From Aquarana catesbeiana (lineage: Eukaryota > Chordata > Amphibia > Anura > Ranidae), in the NCBI RefSeq assembly GCF_042186555.1, contig NC_133328.1:334212539-334276538 (forward strand): a stretch of DNA of 64,000 nucleotides, in the 5' to 3' direction. Within the stretch, counting starts at the first letter, position 1. Every line of letters begins with the position of its first letter. The position numbers and the translations under genes were made by a program. Positions 1-9,536 of the stretch are shown piece after piece. The notes beneath the pieces were generated by a model. The model saw only the letters and a program-made list of their open reading frames with translations, did not search any database and was not told the origin of the DNA.

Positions 1-1787
1 ACAGGAGAAGTAGAAACAGACTCTAAAAATGTTCTAAACATCAGCTCTATATAGGTGAAAAAACATAATGAAATGTGAAATGTTTTTTTTTTCCTAATTG
101 AGATAATATTCAAATGTGTTGTATGTCAATTTAAACTGTATGTACTGTGAATATGCATATCTGGTATCAAAACATCTGCGTACGGTATTATCACATTTTT
201 TACACTACTATTCTGACACTATATTTTGTCTTTTCCTTAGAGCTGTTTCCAAGTATATTTCTAAGGCAGCAAAATATATTACAGCCGCTAATCTATTTAC
301 TAAGAAACTGCCAAATATACTGTATGCTGGGAACACGGAGAGTCAACTGCAGAGCTGAAATAAGTTGAGAGTTTATTAGGTCTATGGGGAATTTAGGCAA
401 TCACAGATGTACAAACTGCAGATCTTGAGTGAAGACAATTTTAGAAAAATAAAAACGAAATGTGTGTGTATGTTTTTGAATATGCTAAAAACAATTCATG
501 TTTATGAAGGTATAGTGGTACTGCAATATGTGGATTTCTTTTTCTTTTTTGCTTCCTCACTATATGTACCTGATTAGAACAACCTCAGCATTCTGAACAG
601 GTATGATATATTGTATGGCATTACAGAAAAAATGAAACAGCTACTTAAATGTATGTACACAACAGCCATTTCATTTTCAGTAAAACAAAGCATAAGCATC
701 TCAACATACTTCCTATAATTTTCTTGTAAATCATGCTTAATTCTCAATACTTTAATCCGCCCACAATCTTGGATAACAATTAAAACAAATATAACCAATT
801 AAGCATGAACTTTTTCAAATCAGTGTTCAACTCCATTATATTTGTACATTAAATTGTTAGCTAATCAGACATTATTGTCTTCACTTTTGAAAATGTCACT
901 CTTTGTTCTGTAAATGGGGAAGGAATTGACTCTGATATTTTTTTTTTCCATAACTGTTAATGATATTAAAGTAGAAATCCAACTTCACTAATAAAAGTAT
1001 GATAGTATTTGCAATTACCTTAATAACACCTTAAAAATTGTGCCATTATTTTATTTCACTCCCAGATATCCATAGGGTTTCACTCAAAACAGTACTTCTG
1101 GCTATGTGACATTACACATTGCACAGCCACTTTACAGTATGTCTTCTGTTGAGTCATTTGTAGTTCCAGAGACTATTGAACCAATGTAATCCTTAAGGAA
1201 CAAGGAGATTGGGTGGACGTGAATAGATACAATTAGTATAGAATCTCACCTAGTAACAGCACACTGCCCTTCTGTTACAGCCCTTCACCACCCCTGAATC
1301 ATCATTCACCACCCACAGAAGTGTTGTCACCACCCACAGAGCCTCCCACCACTGCTCACAGATGTGCCTGTCAGAGCCCATAGAAGAACCCATTTTCTGC
1401 TCACAGAAGCATCCATCACCATCCAAACAGCTGCCAGTCACAGTCACCACCCACAGAAGTGCCTGCAAACTACACTGAGTCCAAAGGAATCAGGGACATG
1501 TAGTTTTCAGAAATGATGTGCACTGCACATTAGAGGATGAGGCTCTCTGGATTTCCAAGATGCTAGGGAGCTATATGGTGATGTCACAGGTATTTGTAAA
1601 AGCTGTTTATGGTGAATGAAGCAAATATTATAAAAAATAATAGAGCTGGTGTAGTAGCTGAGGTGAGAGTAAAAATATTTGGAGGAGGTGAGTTAATCTT
1701 AGGGTTGAGCTTAAAGCTGAACTCCAAGGTTACAAAAAAACACCCTCGCAGTGGGCCTGTTTAGTCTACAGGTAGAGGAATAAACTG
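1..1787. other. AT-rich non-coding DNA, no gene seen
   Basis: Stop codons are frequent in all frames and no ORF shows a recognisable domain. The sequence is AT-rich with short poly-T and poly-A runs. Around 1255-1470 there is a CCACCCACAGA-rich stretch with loosely repeated units, which looks like a degenerate simple repeat. I see no promoter, splice or RNA-gene signal that I can support. Confidence 0.6.
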
Positions 1788-2264
1788 TAATGCCCCGTAC
1801 ACACGGTCGGACTTTGTTCGGACATTCCGACAACAAAATCCTAGGATTTTTTCCGACGGATGTTGGCTCAAACTTGTTTTGCCTACACACGGTCGCACAA
1901 AGTTGTCGGAATTTCCGATCGACAACCACGCGGTCACGTACACCACGTACGACGAGACTAGAAAAGGCCGGTTCAGAACCAAGCGCGGCACCCTTTGGGC
2001 TCCTTTTGCTAATCTCGTGTTAGTAAAAGTTTGGTGAGAGACGATTCGCGCTTTTTCAGACTCGTGGCTTTCAGATCGTTTTCTGCCGTTCAGTTTGTGC
2101 TTGTGGGTTTGTATTTGCTCTTCAGTGCGTGCAGTCAGTTCGTATCGGAGTTTTCTGTGCGATCTTGTCCGCTCGTTGCTGTTTTTCAGGTCGCTCTTCA
2201 CAGGCCTTGCTGTTCTTCAGTGCGTTCTGTTACTTCGTTCTGAGCAGCCGACCGTTTTCTAGCC

Positions 2265-2657
2265 ATGTTTCGTATGCGTACTCCTCGTACAGTTCGTGCT
2301 GTGCGGGGGCTTGGTGTTGGGGTCCTGACCTTGACACAAGTCCAGTCCATGAACAGGGCGAGGAGGAGTTCATGGACCAAGAATTGGTTGCTTCAGCGTG
2401 ACCAGTTCTGTCATATGCCTTTGCTCCGTGAGATCCGTGAGAATAATCCTGGTGATTTCAGGAATTTTCTCAGGATGACTGACCCCGTATTTCACCGTTT
2501 GTTGGCTTCGCTGACCCCCTATATCAGCAGGCAGGATACCTGCATGAGGCAAGCCATCACTCCGGAGCAGAGGTTGGTCGCTACCCTGCGGTATTTGGCG
2601 ACAGGGAGAAGCCTGCAGGACCTCAAGTTCTCGACAGGCATCTCCCCCCAGGCTCTT
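2265..2657 (+). pseudogene. Harbinger transposase exon 1 fragment, catalytic exon deleted (H1)
   Basis: This is the N-terminal part of a HARBI1/DDE_Tnp_4-type transposase, about 131 residues from the ATG at 2265. It includes the typical helix-turn-helix-like segment (ITPEQRLVATLRYLATGRS). It aligns closely with exon 1 of the intact copy at 11281. After the codons for SPQAL the homology jumps from the exon to sequence matching 13495 onward in H2. The end of exon 1, the intron and the whole catalytic exon are therefore deleted. The reading frame continues only into unrelated residues up to 2741. The product cannot be catalytic. Confidence 0.9.
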
Positions 2658-3220
2658 CTTTGTGGACATTTACTGCTTGTGTTTGTTTTAGCTGACCCTG
2701 ACAGAAATGTGTGGAGTCCAGAAAATGTCGTGATTGTGTAACCTTATACAAAGCACTGTTGGCTGTTATTTACTAAATGCAAAGACACTTTTCACTACAA
2801 GTGCACTTGCAACTGCACTGAAACTGCACTTGTAGTGCAAAGTGGATTTGCCCTTAGGAAATTACCCCCATTTTCTCATCAAACAACAATTACATCACCC
2901 CAAAAGTGTTGTAGCGTTGAGACAATAATCCACACATTCTTGATGAACAATCTTTTTAATACCAGCACAATCACATGTGCATTTACCAAAGGTTTTTCTG
3001 ACAAACCAACATGTTTGTTGTATACCAACTTTTGTGGTGTCATTATCCAAAATCAAAATGTGCATTTTATAGAAAACAGGCCTGTGTAAAACCCACAAGA
3101 AAGACACAAATCTTGATCTTACAAAGTTCACATTTGGTAGAACTTGAAGGCAATATCAGACATGAGTATTTAGGAACTGTGTTTGATATTGCGTTCAGAT
3201 GGGGGGAAATCACCCCTGGA

Positions 3221-3438
3221 AAAGCCAAATTTGGAAGATGCACACAAATTTCCCAATGTCAACATGTGCTATCTGCCATCACGGGGGATGAAGGGACGTG
3301 TTTTTGGGGAGAAAGCCCTTCCTCACCATTACTTTATTATTGAGGAAGGGGTTGCACCCCCAAAACGCGTCCATTGATCTCCCGTGATGGCAGATAGCAC
3401 ATGTTGGCACACTGTGTGCATCCTCCAAATTTGGCTTT
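3221..3438. repeat. Inverted repeat between convergent Harbinger genes (H1)
   Basis: Two arms of roughly 95 bp run from AAAGCCAAATTTGG at the left edge to its complement CCAAATTTGGCTTT at the right edge. Both include CATGTGCTATCTGCCATCACGG or its complement split across the arms. The loop near 3333-3338 contains TTTATT, a poly(A) signal when read on the minus strand. The repeat lies between the 3' end of the transposase gene (+) and the last exon of the Myb/SANT gene (-). The same structure is conserved in H2. Confidence 0.8.
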
Positions 3439-4206
3439 GGGAAAAATCACAAAAACATTTCGCACATTGTAGCAGACAAAAGAAGAAAGTGATTTTGAGG
3501 GGCTTTAAACTCGCCCCAAAACATCAATGATGTTTTTATATTTTGGAATAACATCATTGATGTTTTGCTTGATGTTTTCCAATTGTAAATTACACCCCAT
3601 GATCTCCCCGATCAGGATCTGGGCACTTTCGGATGTGAAAGGATCTTCATCCACAACCTCACGATCACCTAAAAAGAAAGGAAACCCAAAATAAATTAGG
3701 TCTAAAAAAAATGCCGCCATCCATCTCTTATCTGAGCCTGTGGTCGCAGACACTCACCTGTTGTGGTGACTAGTTCCACCACGTCTTCATCCTCCTGCTC
3801 ATCTTGTGTTGGGGGGATTTCCCCTTCTTCCAGGGGGGGGGGGCTCTGGTCTCCTCGGATGAGGGGTGTCCTCCGAGTCTTTTCTCCCCTATGTAAAAAA
3901 AAAATGGTATAATTAGCACACAGATATTTGATGGCAGAACTCTAAAGATGAAACATTGCTTGGAAGTGGGGTACAATTGTCTATTTTAGCAGAGTTCCAC
4001 TTTTTTAGTGTCCTTTGTCAAGCTGCAATACTTTACCTGTTTTGTACAAGCTTCACAGATGGAGACCCCCCTATAGTGTACACTGGAGCACCTGTGTGGC
4101 CCCCCTAATAAAAAGGGTGTTCTGGGATCCCACACTAGTGCTCCAGTGTCCAGATGTGAAAACAGCTGCTGAGTGTCCTCTCCTTACACACAATCTAGTT
4201 TGCATT

Positions 4207-4860
4207 TGTCACGGAACGCCCCACACTCCGCTTGAGTGCTTCCATCATATACCGCTTCCTAAGTTCTGGAACACGAGTCCAATGGATCTGGCTATAGGAA
4301 CCCCAAGAACTAGACAACACCAGTCTTGGAGTACATCAGAACTACCTTTATTTTGAGATCTCACAGACCTTTATACAGCAGGGATGACTCAAAGCTAACT
4401 TAATTAACATGACCTAATTTACTACAAAATGTACCCAGACCAGATGACAGTCTTGTGGGCACCGAGCTTCACACATTAATACAATTAACAATACAAACAA
4501 CAATCTTCCCCCTCCTCAGCCTAGACCATTCGTCTATTAGCCAGTGCTGGTGGCTAATGTGATCAGCTCTCTCAATTAACATAAACACATGTTGATAACA
4601 CCAGCATCTCCTCACAGGATGTGTCCCAGCAGAATGAATCAGTCTTATCAGCAGGGGCTGCTGGAGGAATCCCCCCTCCCTCTTCAGGGACACAAATCTA
4701 CAGTAAGGAGTCCCCATACAATATATACATGACTGAGTCCGATTAATACAGTTCAGACTGGATTTCTCATTCACCTCAAATGCTAGGGCCCATAATCGGT
4801 GGGCAACAGGCTTGCACACAGTCCTCTCCAACAGCCTCCGCTCTGGCCATGCCCGTGACA
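4207..4860 (-). repeat. 3' LTR of nested retrotransposon
   Basis: 654 bp, TG...CA bounded on both strands. It lies directly after the polypurine tract when read on the minus strand. It is almost identical to the repeat at 6773-7426. Confidence 0.92.
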
Positions 4861-6666
4861 TTTCTCCCCTTTCGGCAGGAGACTAACACAGGAGGAGACC
4901 CCAGACGGGTTGACTCCGAAGTTAGTCCACAGCTCCAGTCCTCTACTGCCTGTACCCACACAGTACCCCAAACAAATTATTCCAAACAGTGTATTACTCA
5001 CCCAGCCATCCTCTGCCTCTCTCAGAGAACATATCTGCCGCTGGGGAGAGGCCCGGACTGGCCCTTCTCCCTGGAATCCTTTCTGCCGCTGGAGAGAAGA
5101 CAGGGGGACTGGGCTCACTCCATCCTGCTGTTGGGGATCTGGGCCGACTGCCCAGCATCCCTGGGGTATACAGGTGGGGACTGAAGCCCCATCAACCGAC
5201 ACCAGATCAAGCTGCAGTTGTGAGGTGATGACTGCATTCTCTCCTTGGATCCTGATCTGCAGCTCGCGATAGACTGCCACCTCCTCACCTTGGGCCTTCA
5301 CAATTGCTGCAGGTGTGGGGCAGAGGTCTTGGACCCTCTGTCCGGTTGCCAGCACTTCTGCTGGGGGTTTGCCAGGTGGTTCCTCCTCTACAGAAACGTC
5401 TATTAAATCCCCAGTCTCTGGATTTGGTAAAAGTGTGGGACAGAGGTCTTGGACCCTCTGTTCAGTTACCAGATCTTCAGCTGGAGAAGTTTGTTTTAAC
5501 TCCATAGATGCTGCTGGCAGAAAATCACATGTCCCTGTCAGTGTTGTGGGAGAAAGGCTGACTACCTCTTCTCTCAGGAAGGCTGAAGCCACTGTTGGTG
5601 CTGGGCAGAACACAGTGAACTTTGGCCCTGATAGCAGCTCTTCTGCTGGAGGCTCATCAGGTTGTTCTTCCTCAGCAGAAAAGTCTATTAAATCCTCTAC
5701 CTCTATAACTGGTGTCTGTGGATAGAGGTTCACCATCTCCTGTCCATAGAACTCAGAAGATGCCATCAGTGCTGGGCAGAGGTTAGCAGAGCTCTGCCCT
5801 GTTGTCAGCACTTCAGTTTTGGGGATGGCAATCTCCAGATTTTCCACTGCAGATTCTCTGGCATGCTGCTGGACAGGCACATTCCTCCATCCAAGATCAT
5901 CCCATGCAGAAACAGGATCATCAAGGTCAGTCAGCACTTGCTGCATCCGCCATAAGACCTCCGCCTCCATAGCTGTGGGAGCAGGTTGGCAAAGCACACT
6001 ATCGCTCTGCCACATTGCCGACTCTTCAGCCAGGATTTCAGGGTTGTCAGCTGGTATTTCCTGATAGTCCCAGGCAATGGGAGCCCAGCCCTGGCACTGA
6101 GCAATGTCTAGCAGCCGTCTGTAGGCGATCTCTAGCTCCCATTCCTGAACGGCCAGAAACTCCAAATCTTCCTGTGCCCAGTGCACTTCCGAAATGTTCA
6201 GTAGCCCTTCTCTGAAATCCATGATTTCGTCCACCCGCCGCTCCAAATCACTCCCAAAGTTAGGGTCCCCTGTCAGCTTCACAAACAACAGTCCCAAGCC
6301 GCCGTAGCTTAAGCCTTCCGTTGGGCTGTCATCCGCTATCCAGGGACATGCTTGGGATACATGCCACCGGAGGGCTCTGTAGCTCTCATCCAGCTTCATC
6401 TCTGCCCAGACCAGCCTGCTTAATTCAGCTGTCTGCTTCTTGTGTGGTTTTTCTCCCAAAAACCGCACCCGCAGTCCGTACTGCGACCAGTACCTTTCCT
6501 CGATGGAGGGGAGAACTTTTTCCTGGTGTCGCTGCTCACGGGCTAGCGCTTCCTTCCAGAGTTTGCAGCGAATAGAATCACACCATCCCAGCAGGACCTG
6601 CTCCGATACTGGTCCTCTGTGCTGTATCTGCATCTCTCGCAACCTCCTTCTGAATTCCTCATCCAT
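4783..6666 (-). CDS. Unrecognised large ORF of the LTR element (possible gag-like protein)
   Basis: An uninterrupted minus-strand ORF gives 627 residues from the first ATG (6666). The frame is open further upstream to the LTR edge but without an ATG. I do not recognise the family. The N-terminal half (about 1-250) is rich in Trp, Glu and Arg and looks helical (for example EFRRRLREMQIQHRG and DLERRVDEIMDFREG). Residues of roughly 270-470 hold degenerate repeats with the pattern TGQ...LCP plus acidic DLIDxSxEEE and Pro-rich segments. There is no CCHC knuckle, protease DTG or RT motif. The C-terminus reads through the polypurine tract and 78 nt of the 3' LTR. By position it corresponds to gag. 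An ORF this long in a young insertion suggests the protein matters to the element. Confidence 0.7.
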   Translation of the reverse strand: MDEEFRRRLREMQIQHRGPVSEQVLLGWCDSIRCKLWKEALAREQRHQEKVLPSIEERYWSQYGLRVRFLGEKPHKKQTAELSRLVWAEMKLDESYRALRWHVSQACPWIADDSPTEGLSYGGLGLLFVKLTGDPNFGSDLERRVDEIMDFREGLLNISEVHWAQEDLEFLAVQEWELEIAYRRLLDIAQCQGWAPIAWDYQEIPADNPEILAEESAMWQSDSVLCQPAPTAMEAEVLWRMQQVLTDLDDPVSAWDDLGWRNVPVQQHARESAVENLEIAIPKTEVLTTGQSSANLCPALMASSEFYGQEMVNLYPQTPVIEVEDLIDFSAEEEQPDEPPAEELLSGPKFTVFCPAPTVASAFLREEVVSLSPTTLTGTCDFLPAASMELKQTSPAEDLVTEQRVQDLCPTLLPNPETGDLIDVSVEEEPPGKPPAEVLATGQRVQDLCPTPAAIVKAQGEEVAVYRELQIRIQGENAVITSQLQLDLVSVDGASVPTCIPQGCWAVGPDPQQQDGVSPVPLSSLQRQKGFQGEGPVRASPQRQICSLREAEDGWVSNTLFGIICLGYCVGTGSRGLELWTNFGVNPSGVSSCVSLLPKGEKCHGHGQSGGCWRGLCASLLPTDYGP

Positions 6667-6772
6667 GGCGGCTGGTATCTGTACCTCTCCTCTTCTGCTA
6701 TCTGGACCTTGGATCCAGATGGAAGTTTGGATGTCCCAGACTTCAGGAAGCTTTCCCACTGCTTGCCACCAA

Positions 6773-7426
6773 TGTCACGGACCGCCCCACACTCCGCTTG
6801 AGTGCTTCCGTCATATACCGCTTCCTAAGTTCTGGAACACGAGTCCAATGGATCTGGCTATAGGAACCCCAAGAACTAGACAACACCAGTCTTGGAGTAC
6901 ATCAGAACTACCTTTATTTTGAGATCTCACAGACCTTTATACAGCAGGGATGACTCAAAGCTAACTTAATTAACATGACCTAATTTACTACAAAATGTAC
7001 CCAGACCAGATGACAGTCTTGTGGGCACCGAGCTTCACACATTAATACAATTAACAATACAAACAACAATCTCCCCCCTCCTCAGCCTAGACCATTCGTC
7101 TATTAGCCAGTGCTGGTGGCTAATGTGATCAGCTCTCTCAATTAACATAAACACATGTTGATAACACCAGCATCTCCTCACAGGATGTGTCCCAGCAGAA
7201 TGAATCAGTCTTATCAGCAGGGGCTGCTGGAGGAATCCCCCCTCCCTCTTCAGGGACACAAATCTACAGTAAGGAGTCCCCATACAATATATACATGACT
7301 GAGTCCCATTAATACAGTTCAGACTGGATTTCTCATTCACCTCAAATGCTAGGGCCCATAATCGGTGGGCAACAGGCTTGCACACAGTCCTCTCCAACAG
7401 CCTCCGCTCTGGCCATGCCCGTGACA
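6773..7426 (-). repeat. 5' LTR of nested retrotransposon
   Basis: 654 bp, the partner of 4207-4860. On the minus strand it is followed directly by the primer-binding-site-like sequence. It should carry the element's promoter, but I did not identify a specific core promoter. Confidence 0.92.
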
Positions 7427-8038
7427 GCATTTCATTCTAGTAACAAAGCCATCTACACAACCCAATTCTTTGAAGACAAGTATAGGGCCTCAAAATGGTG
7501 GCCAAATGCATATGGGCTAAACAATGGTATTTTATAGTCCGAAAAAAAAATGTGTGATCCGAACGAATAATGTGCCCATGAACATGAAAGTTGCCATTTT
7601 AAACTGTACAACAGTTCCTAAAAGCACATGGAGCAGCACGAACGTAATAAACACAAGAACAATAGGAACACAGCACAACTACTTACTTTTTTGCAGCACT
7701 CTCCGGATCTTTCTGTACTGCTCATGTTCTCGTAATTTGAGGTCCGACCACCGCTTCCTGAGCTGATCTTTCGATCGTCGTACCCTGAATTTCCGGTGCA
7801 GACTCCTGACCACTTTCGCCATGATCTTGGCCTTTCGGACATTGTGGTTGGGGTAAGGCCCATACTTTCCATCATAGTCGGCCTTCTTCAGGATGTCCAC
7901 CATTTCCAACATCTCCCCAAAGGACATATTTCAGTCCTTTAATCTCCTTCTGGATCGGGATGTTTCAGGCTCCGGCCTTTCCTCCTCCTCCTCCTCCTCG
8001 TTGCTGTAATTAGCACGATCCTGCTGTCTATCCGCCAT

Positions 8039-8326
8039 GTGCTCTTCCTCCACTGCGCCGAACAAAAAGGGGCGGGGAATAGAATAGAAAGAACGTCAGG
8101 GGCGGGCGGAGTTATACGCATGCGCAGTGTGTATAAATCGTAACGCGCGCGTCTTACGTACGATCTGTGAGCGGAGGAAGGAGCATCGGAGACGCCGATC
8201 GTGCTAACGAAGGTAGGATCTAAACTTGGGCCTATACTGCTTCGAAATTGAAGCCTATATTGTAACAAGATTAGGGGAGTTTGGCCTGACATTAGGGTTT
8301 GTCTTGTGTTGTGTCTTGCAGAGAAA
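8039..8326. promoter_or_regulatory. Divergent promoter between Myb/SANT and MADF genes (H1)
   Basis: This is the only spacer between the ATG of the minus-strand Myb/SANT gene and the ATG of the plus-strand MADF gene. It contains two GC boxes (GGGGCGGGG near 8070, GGGGCGGGCGG near 8099), an NRF1-like CGCATGCGCAG near 8117 and GTATAAAT near 8131. A non-coding leader exon probably ends at CGAAG|GTAGG (about 8211) and joins at CTTGCAG (8321). The same motifs and order are kept at 15639-15928. Confidence 0.65.
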
Positions 8327-9536
8327 ATGGATGGGTTCAACGACCACAATTTCCTGCCCCTGTTTATTGACAAGTACAGAGAGCTGCCCTGTCTGTGGCA
8401 GGTCAGACACCCCCACTATAACCACAAACAGAAGAGGCAGGCAGCGCTGGAGAAACTGCTGGAGTTGGTGAAGCCGGTGGTCCCCACAGCAACCATCCCT
8501 TATTTAAAAGCTAAAATTGGTGGCCTGAGGAGCACTTATCTTAGGGAGCGCAAGAAGGTCACAGATTCCCAGAGGTCCGGAGCTGCAGCAGATGACGTTT
8601 ATGTCCCCAGGCTGTGGTACTATGAGAGACTGCGATTTCTGTCAGACCACATTGAAGTCAGGGAATCCCTCTCTACTCTTCCTTCCACGCTTCCTTCCAC
8701 ACCAGCTGAGGCTTCTGATGTCCAACCTAGGCCTTCCAGCCAGGAAGAAGTGGAGGAGCCAGGCTGGAGTCAGGTATAGCATTCTTCTACAGATTTCTGG
8801 GCAATAAATAAATGATGTTTACTAGATGTTATTATTGATCACTAATTGCTGCTTGAAAGTGTTTTACATATCAATACACAGTAGTGGGCACCCAAAATTG
8901 GGACAAGAATGCAAAATGCTGGGCTCAGAAGGATAGTCTGTTATATTTGTTAACATTGAATTTGCAGCAGTCAGGAGGTGAAAATTGTGTGTGATTGATG
9001 AAAACAATACTAAAACTATGTCCCTTTTTCATACACAGGAAGACCTCAGCCAGGAGGAGGCTGTGGAATGTGGCAGTCAGGAGGAGGCGGGGATTAGTGG
9101 CAGCCAGGAGGAGGCGGGGCTAAGTGTCAGCCAAGAGAAGCCAGGGACAAGTCGCAGCCTGACTGAGTCTCAGGTCCCTCCCCTCCACCTGCCATATAAA
9201 AGGGCCAGGAAGGCCACTCCCAGTCCTGTGCAGGATTCAGCGTACAGGCTGATCCAGGAGGCTTCGGCGTCCCTCAGAGCCTTCCCCAGTCCTGAAGAGG
9301 CCTTTGCCTGCATGGCTGCCACCAAATTGCAGGGCATGCAGGAGGGCCAACGCAAGATTTCTGAGGACCTGATTTATAAAGTCCTTCGTAAGGGGGAGAG
9401 TGGGGAACTGACACCCAAGACGGATGTCATTGAGATGGACCATCCTCCTCCTCCTCCTCCTCCTCCTCCTGCTACCACAACTCCACCACCACAGCCAAAG
9501 GCTGGAAGGAAGCGTGGAAGGAAGACCAAAGAGTGA
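8327..9536 (+). CDS. MADF-domain protein with AT-hook-like tail, intact, two coding exons (H1)
   Basis: Coding exons are 8327-8773 and 9039-9536. The donor is CAG|GTATAG, the acceptor ATACACAG and the junction phase 0, giving 314 residues. The N-terminal MADF (Myb/SANT-like) domain spans about residues 7-105: a FIDKYRELPCLW start, the GGLRSTYLRERKK helix, and the closing WYYERLRFLSDH. A Ser/Pro linker follows, then four SQEEAG-like repeats at the start of the second exon. A conserved helical stretch (YRLIQEASASLRAFPSPEEA), poly-Pro, and the basic GRKRGRKTK end complete the protein. MADF proteins bind DNA, so it may recognise element ends or a promoter; that is inference. A poly(A) signal AATAAA lies at 9791. 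This is the only one of H1's three genes without a visible lesion. A third protein beside transposase and Myb is unusual for Harbinger as I know it. Confidence 0.85.

Larger units (their letters stand above)
4207..7426 (-). mobile_element. Young LTR retrotransposon nested in H1, minus orientation
   Basis: Two 654-bp direct repeats (4207-4860 and 6773-7426) begin TGTCACGG and end CCGTGACA. The 5-bp target duplication GCATT is at 4202-4206 and 7427-7431. The same stretch of H2 near 15036 is an empty site. Read on the minus strand, the internal region starts with TTGGTGGCAAGCAGTGGGA, which fits a primer-binding site. It ends with the purine tract AAAGGGGAGAAA immediately before the 3' LTR. I counted about four mismatches between the LTRs by eye, so the insertion is recent. 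The 1.9-kb interior has no reverse transcriptase, integrase or protease, so the copy is non-autonomous. Confidence 0.93.
3505..8038 (-). pseudogene. Myb/SANT-like transposon gene, three exons, one stop (H1)
   Basis: Exons are 8038-7687, 3883-3758 and 3668-3505. The ATG is at 8038, donors read GTAAGT and GTGAGTG, and acceptors end in AG. The exon lengths 352, 126 and 164 nt sum to 642 nt with phase preserved, giving 213 codons plus stop. The N-terminus has an acidic Glu run. The Myb/SANT-like (trihelix, NAIF1-type) segment lies at about residues 37-117, with MLEMVDILKK and DQLRKRWSDLKLRE. The tail is acidic, then carries a conserved segment (PFTSESAQILIGEIMGCN) that ends at the stop. Codon 36 is TGA (7931-7933) where H2 has a Ser codon. 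A downstream Met at 7927 could bypass it. In known PIF/Harbinger elements the Myb-like protein helps the transposase enter the nucleus and bind the ends; the same role here is inferred. The LTR element lies in intron 1. Confidence 0.8.

Noticed and set aside
1761..2201. 146-codon minus-strand ORF at the left end of H1
   Set aside because: It crosses the Harbinger terminus and subterminal repeats, has no recognisable domain, and is not kept at full length in H2.
2680..2741. Extension of the H1 transposase ORF beyond the deletion
   Set aside because: The residues derive from what is 3' non-coding sequence in H2 (after 13495).
4469..4861. 130-codon ORF repeated in both LTRs (also 7035-7430)
   Set aside because: Present because the LTRs are duplicates; no domain, and it overlaps the expected LTR regulatory sequence.
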